Positions 44,287 through 45,943 of a stretch of DNA of 45,943 nucleotides are shown in pieces. This DNA comes from Planctomycetota bacterium (lineage in GTDB: Bacteria; Planctomycetota; Phycisphaerae; Sedimentisphaerales; Anaerohalosphaeraceae). A program made the translations under genes and the position numbers. The first letter of the stretch is position 1; the number at the start of each line of letters is the position of its first letter. The stretch lies in contig VRUI01000037.1 in NCBI GenBank assembly GCA_019456225.1, positions 1-45,943 of the forward strand. The letters are read 5' to 3'. The notes beneath the pieces are model-generated. The model did no database searches, had not been told where the DNA came from, and saw nothing but the letters and a program-made list of their open reading frames with translations.

Positions 44287-44321
44287 TAACAGCAATAAGC
44301 AATTAGCAAGTAGCGATTAGC
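44287..44321 (+). repeat. Heptamer array, 5 units
   Basis: TAACAGC, AATAAGC, AATTAGC, AAGTAGC, GATTAGC: a degenerate member of the ATTAGCA family, 3 bases after the first 10-bp array. Confidence 0.75.
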
Positions 44322-44403
44322 TTTTTGAGCCGCCGTTGGCGGGACTTGTTTAATTTTCGTTTTTCATGTCCATTATGCTTTCCCCTTAACAGGGTTGTCC
44401 AGG

Positions 44404-44433
44404 TTTACCGTTTTTTACCGATTTTTACCGTTT
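44404..44433 (+). repeat. 3 x 10-bp array TTTACCGWTT, second copy
   Basis: TTTACCGTTT, TTTACCGATT, TTTACCGTTT in tandem, 150 bases from the first array at 44254. Confidence 0.75.
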
Positions 44434-44612
44434 TTGAAATAGACCAAAAAACATTGCCCGTAATATCCTGTATCTGTCTGGCATTAATTGCCCTTACATA
44501 TTTAGCACGAACATGCGCGATCGATTCGAAAATGGGGGATTTTTTCTGGGGTCGAAATCGCTAAGTGCGTTGGGGGCAAGGAGATAAAAAATTTTATTTT
44601 TTTGGTCAATAG

Positions 44613-44786
44613 CAAGATAGTGTCAGCGCAATTGGTTCGAATATTTCAATTGAAGCCAGAGATAGTTATCCAGACATAACACTTCATAGTATGGATTCAG
44701 ATTTTGAATTATTGGGTAAGGTTTTGGGGATTCCTACTCAAGTGCGCAAAAAGCGTGAAATCTTGAAAGAATTAGGGCGACTCTGA
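44613..44786 (+). pseudogene. Possible 3' remnant of an unknown gene
   Basis: A 57-codon open stretch between two stops has a protein-like composition, ending HSMDSDFELLGKVLGIP then VRKKREILKELGRL before TGA at 44784. An internal ATG at 44691 would give 31 residues but has no ribosome-binding site. It may be a decayed gene end or chance. The family was not recognised. Confidence 0.25.
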
Positions 44787-44795
44787 TTTGCGGGT

Positions 44796-45881
44796 TTATG
44801 GTCTTATTATTTTTATGTGTCCGTTGAAGTTTCCTTGTTTTAGTTTTGATATGTGCAGGGGTGATGGGCCTGCGTGTATTATTTTGTCGTTTTCGTCCAG
44901 TATTCCGTTTTTGTTTGTGTCGCTGTGGAGGGCTCCTATGTGGGCGTATTGGCGGCTTGAGGGGTATTTTACGGCTATGAAGTCGCCGGGTCTTATGTCT
45001 GTTTTCCAGCTGATGTTTTTTGGGCAGGTTCCGTCTGACATGTCGAACTCGGCTACTTTGGTTAAACCGCTGGCCAGCATTGATACGTTGTAGTCTTTGG
45101 ACGTTGGTTTGTTTTTCCACTTTCCGTAGGCGGCCATCAGCACGTCTGCGCAGTCGACGCCGATGTAATTATTGCTCTGGCGGGTGGCCGACCCGAAGAT
45201 GCCGGGGACGTTATAGAATGACGTCAGGTAGCCGAGATAGCCTCCGCCATCACGCACAGACAGACGGAAGACTTTCGGGCTGATCCCCTGGTTGGTGCTT
45301 TCTCTCAGACCGGCAGACCTTTGCAACTTGCCGCCTGCGATGACGATCGCCTGGTACCAGAAGCTGCCGACATCCTTATGGTAGAAGGGCGAGAGGGTGA
45401 TCTTGTCGGCGGTCGTTATTACGGCGGGGCGACCAGTCGAAGCGGCACGTTTAACCAGCGGCTTAATTTCCCACTTGCCCCGAAACCGGGTAAGCTCTTT
45501 TTTGACGTACCCGATCTTGGCGAATCCCTTCCATTTGTAGGCGTCTTTGTCCCACGGCCAGTTGGCGTTGTTATAATCCTTTGTAATATCCGGGATGATC
45601 TGGTACCAGCGGATTGCGGCGTTTGCGATACGGCCCACTTTTAGCGTAACGGCCTGGCCCTTCAGCGGGCAGATAGCCGGGATGGTTTTCCACGGACCGG
45701 TAGCGATCTTCGACTGAATCTTAATCGCAGGTTTTGCAGGCATTCGGTATTGGCTCAGGTCGCCAAGATTGTCATCTATTATCTTTCCGGCGGGCGGATT
45801 ACTCTTATGGGGCTTTGGTGAAGTGGGAGCCGGTTTAAGTGTGCCCGTCTTTGAGAATTTACTTTTATGGTTCTCATCCAA
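44796..45881 (-). CDS. 5'-truncated NlpC/P60-like cell-wall hydrolase with an EF-hand loop
   Basis: The open frame gives 361 residues, but its only possible start is a TTG inside the terminal repeat, and a stop (TAA) lies just upstream within that element. There is no signal peptide, so the original 5' end was probably removed when the element inserted. The C-terminal half looks like an NlpC/P60-type papain-fold peptidase: C244 in NNYIGVDCADVLMAAYG, PGDFIAVKYP, H314 in YAHIGAL and H336 in IIHAGPSPLH. Between them is a calcium-loop sequence DTNKNGILDEND (321-332). The first 60 residues are Pro/Lys-rich. The substrate would be peptidoglycan or a related wall polymer. Confidence 0.65.
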   Translation of the reverse strand: MDENHKSKFSKTGTLKPAPTSPKPHKSNPPAGKIIDDNLGDLSQYRMPAKPAIKIQSKIATGPWKTIPAICPLKGQAVTLKVGRIANAAIRWYQIIPDITKDYNNANWPWDKDAYKWKGFAKIGYVKKELTRFRGKWEIKPLVKRAASTGRPAVITTADKITLSPFYHKDVGSFWYQAIVIAGGKLQRSAGLRESTNQGISPKVFRLSVRDGGGYLGYLTSFYNVPGIFGSATRQSNNYIGVDCADVLMAAYGKWKNKPTSKDYNVSMLASGLTKVAEFDMSDGTCPKNISWKTDIRPGDFIAVKYPSSRQYAHIGALHSDTNKNGILDENDKIIHAGPSPLHISKLKQGNFNGHIKIIRP

Positions 45882-45943
45882 TAAAGTTGGTTAAAATTAA
45901 ATAAAATTTAGTGGACATTATGCTGTCTTTCATGAGATAAGTT
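45868..45943 (-). repeat. Terminal 76-bp repeat, right copy (end of the same element)
   Basis: The exact reverse complement of 2-77. The junction with unique DNA is at 45867/45868, inside the first codons of the truncated NlpC/P60-like frame. Both window ends therefore stop at the same element end. Confidence 0.8.

Larger units (their letters stand above)
44161..44795. other. Repeat-rich region upstream of recJ
   Basis: This region holds two 3 x 10-bp arrays and a heptamer array, listed separately, and a possible gene remnant at 44613-44786. The promoter of recJ (minus strand) must also lie here, but none is clear. No RNA gene is seen. Confidence 0.5.

Noticed and set aside
2-45943. Window as a linear plasmid or phage with terminal inverted repeats
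   Set aside because: The content is core chromosomal (prfB, murE-murF-mraY, recJ, ilvD) with no replication or virion genes. A shared mobile-element end explains the identical ends.

Overview
The window looks like one chromosomal contig from a Planctomycetota bacterium, most likely of the Phycisphaerae (Sedimentisphaerales-like). The reasons are an MJ0042-type zinc-ribbon miniprotein, a pseudopilin of the kind that ends in a conserved FGDGH block, a TPR-glycosyltransferase fusion, a secreted alpha-L-fucosidase beside a sialate-esterase-like protein, many lipoproteins and HEAT proteins, and a diaminopimelate-type murE-murF-mraY cluster. The class is an inference from gene content, not from a marker gene. 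No rRNA, tRNA or CRISPR array was seen. Bases 2-77 and 45868-45943 are identical in inverted orientation, so both ends appear to stop at the same end of one multicopy element.

Region by region. 1-1500: repeat end and a DDE transposase. 1800-5400: a secreted HEAT-repeat protein and a secreted protein broken by a frameshift. 5400-7900 (minus): a chimeric esterase-fragment/beta-propeller protein and a GH29 fucosidase. 8300-10170: zinc ribbon, a pseudopilin gene broken by an 8-bp tandem duplication, and a macro-domain protein. 10460-13950 (minus): TPR-glycosyltransferase, a GspG-like anchored protein and a TSUP permease. 14200-19100: a chemotaxis operon cheA-cheR-cheD-cheB behind a sigma-28-like promoter. 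19100-22200 (minus): two YkgJ-type Cys-cluster proteins, a lipoprotein and ilvD. 22400-26125: two related lipoproteins, a HIT protein and a dGTPase. 26200-31000: a MarR regulator with a probable self-operator, two paralogous alpha/beta hydrolases, an SGNH hydrolase and an Lnt-like N-acyltransferase. 31000-35240: zinc ribbon, ArfB, a membrane protein, prfB with its programmed +1 frameshift, and pepA. 35250-39900 (minus): mraY, murF, murE and a bitopic coiled-coil protein at the place where ftsL would be expected. 40390-40580: a possible structured RNA with a strong intrinsic terminator. 40780-45880: a transglutaminase-like lipoprotein, recJ (minus) and a 5'-truncated NlpC/P60-like protein (minus).

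The genes are mainly housekeeping (branched-chain amino acid synthesis, peptidoglycan precursors, translation termination and rescue, DNA repair) mixed with planctomycete-type secreted proteins. The most notable sequence-level signals are the small repeat families between genes: 7-bp (ATTAGCA)n arrays at four places, 9-bp AATCCGTGN triplets at two places, and two 3 x 10-bp TACCG arrays upstream of recJ. Others are two frameshifted secreted or pilin-like genes, the chimeric esterase/propeller gene and the shared contig ends. I found no clear, self-contained new defence or mobile system. The best candidates for undescribed biology are the MarR-linked acyl-hydrolase/acyltransferase locus, the RNA candidate at 40.4 kb and the FtsL-like protein.
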